NCBI GenBank assembly: GCA_947570515.1
Contig: CANOUM010000026.1
Location: 1 to 14,431 of the forward strand
Length of the DNA: 14,431 bases
Reading direction: 5' to 3'
Source of the DNA: an uncultured Clostridia bacterium
GTDB lineage: Bacteria > Bacillota > Clostridia > Lachnospirales > Bianqueaceae
The translations under genes were made by a program, and so were the position numbers. Below the pieces are notes generated by a model that was not told the DNA's origin, did no database searches, and saw nothing but the letters and a program-made list of their open reading frames with translations. Of this stretch, positions 13,826 through 14,431 are shown piece by piece. How positions within the stretch are numbered: the first letter of the stretch is position 1; every line of letters starts with the position of its first letter.

Positions 13826-14431
13826 ATGGCTTATTATTTTTCCGAACCTTCCCACACCTTTAGCGAATATCTGCTGGTGCCGGGATATTCCTCTTCTGAG
13901 TGCATTCCCAGTAACGTTAGCCTTAAAACTCCTCTGGTTAAGTACCGCAAGGGCCAGGAGGAGTGCCCTCTTAGCCTGAATATCCCGATGGTTTCTGCGA
14001 TCATGCAGTCGGTATCCGGTGAAAAAATGGCCATTGCACTGGCCACAGAGGGTGGCGTTTCTTTTATTTACGGATCTCAGACGATTGAGGAAGAGGCGGC
14101 TATGGTAGCGCGCGTAAAGAATTACAAAGCCGGCTTTGTAGCCAGCGATTCCAACATCAATCCTGAAAATACGCTGGCAGATGTGCTGGCCCTCAAGCAG
14201 GAAACCGGCCACAGCACCATGGCGGTGACAGAAGACGGCACCCCTACCGGTAAACTGGTGGGCATCGTGACAAGCCGTGACTATCGTGTGAGCCGCATGG
14301 ATCCTCAGACCAAGGTTAAAGAGTTTATGACGCCGTTTGAATCCATCATCTACGCCAAAGACGGTATTACCTTAAAAGAGGCAAACGACATCATTTGGGA
14401 GCACAAGCTCAATTCGCTGCCAATTGTGGAT
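13826..14431 (+). CDS. guaB: IMP dehydrogenase, N-terminal part, 3' truncated by window edge
   Basis: The reading frame stays open for 202 residues to the right edge. IMP dehydrogenase oxidises IMP to XMP with NAD+, the committed step to guanine nucleotides. The start MAYYFSEPSHTFSEYLLVPGYSS, then NIPMVSAIMQSVSGEKMAIALATEGGVSFIYGSQTIEEEAAMV, match the N-terminus of the TIM barrel. The CBS (Bateman) insert follows, with HSTMAVTEDGTPTGKLVGIVTSRDYR and a second CBS start near KDGITLKEANDIIWEHKLNSLPIVD. The catalytic cysteine loop lies beyond the window. AAGGAG lies 9 nt before ATG, behind a strong promoter. It is divergent from the tad operon. NSLPIVD and the YYFSEPS start resemble Clostridia IMPDH. 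Confidence 0.93.
   Translation, partial: MAYYFSEPSHTFSEYLLVPGYSSSECIPSNVSLKTPLVKYRKGQEECPLSLNIPMVSAIMQSVSGEKMAIALATEGGVSFIYGSQTIEEEAAMVARVKNYKAGFVASDSNINPENTLADVLALKQETGHSTMAVTEDGTPTGKLVGIVTSRDYRVSRMDPQTKVKEFMTPFESIIYAKDGITLKEANDIIWEHKLNSLPIVD

Noticed and set aside
1..14431. CRISPR arrays, insertion sequences, tRNA or rRNA genes, and integrase or attachment sites
   Set aside because: I looked for direct repeats at regular spacing, transposase-like frames and tRNA-like cloverleaf segments and saw none.

Overview
The window looks like chromosomal DNA from a monoderm Clostridia bacterium, most likely Lachnospiraceae. Three things suggest this: the sequence is moderately AT-rich with strong AGGAGG-type ribosome binding sites, the Tad (Flp-type IVb) pilus locus carries the DUF5702 and DUF6382 accessory proteins I associate with that family and has no secretin, and the IMP dehydrogenase N-terminus resembles Lachnospiraceae versions. 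This placement comes from recognising families by eye, not from a search.

Layout from left to right. (1) 3-347, plus strand: the 3' end of gltD (glutamate synthase small subunit), cut by the window edge. It is followed by a strong, probably bidirectional terminator. (2) 406-2693, minus strand: tdh then kbl, the two-step threonine-to-glycine pathway, with a good promoter and a leader holding two competing hairpins and an inverted repeat. (3) 2805-4437, minus strand: a class I SAM-dependent methyltransferase overlapping hslO (the redox chaperone Hsp33), behind its own candidate promoter. (4) 4541-13305, minus strand: a compact ten-gene Tad pilus operon. The order of transcription is TadZ/CpaE-like, TadA/CpaF ATPase, TadB, TadC, Flp1-like pilin, TadE-like pseudopilin, DUF5702 protein, a second TadE-like protein with a duplicated Cys/His motif, prepilin peptidase, and a DUF6382 protein. 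Several genes are joined by ATGA or other short overlaps. (5) 13306-13825: a divergent intergenic region of about 520 bp. On the tad side it is rich in inverted repeats, including a terminator-like hairpin with a U-run immediately before the tadZ ribosome binding site. On the other side is a near-consensus promoter for guaB. (6) 13826-14431, plus strand: the 5' part of guaB (IMP dehydrogenase), running off the window.

How the pilus genes work together: TadZ would place the machine, CpaF would power it, TadB and TadC form the inner-membrane platform, and the prepilin peptidase would cut Flp and the pseudopilins at G|xxxxE sites. DUF5702 and the second TadE-like protein are probably minor or tip components, and the DUF6382 protein is probably a regulatory or scaffold subunit. 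The absence of secretin and pilotin genes fits a single-membrane cell.

The points most worth a second look are the structured leader before the tad operon, the exact 48-residue duplication of a YHxxxC...CxxC module in the second TadE-like protein, the large Ig-like insert in TadC, and the DUF6382 protein that lacks the usual C-terminal FHA domain.
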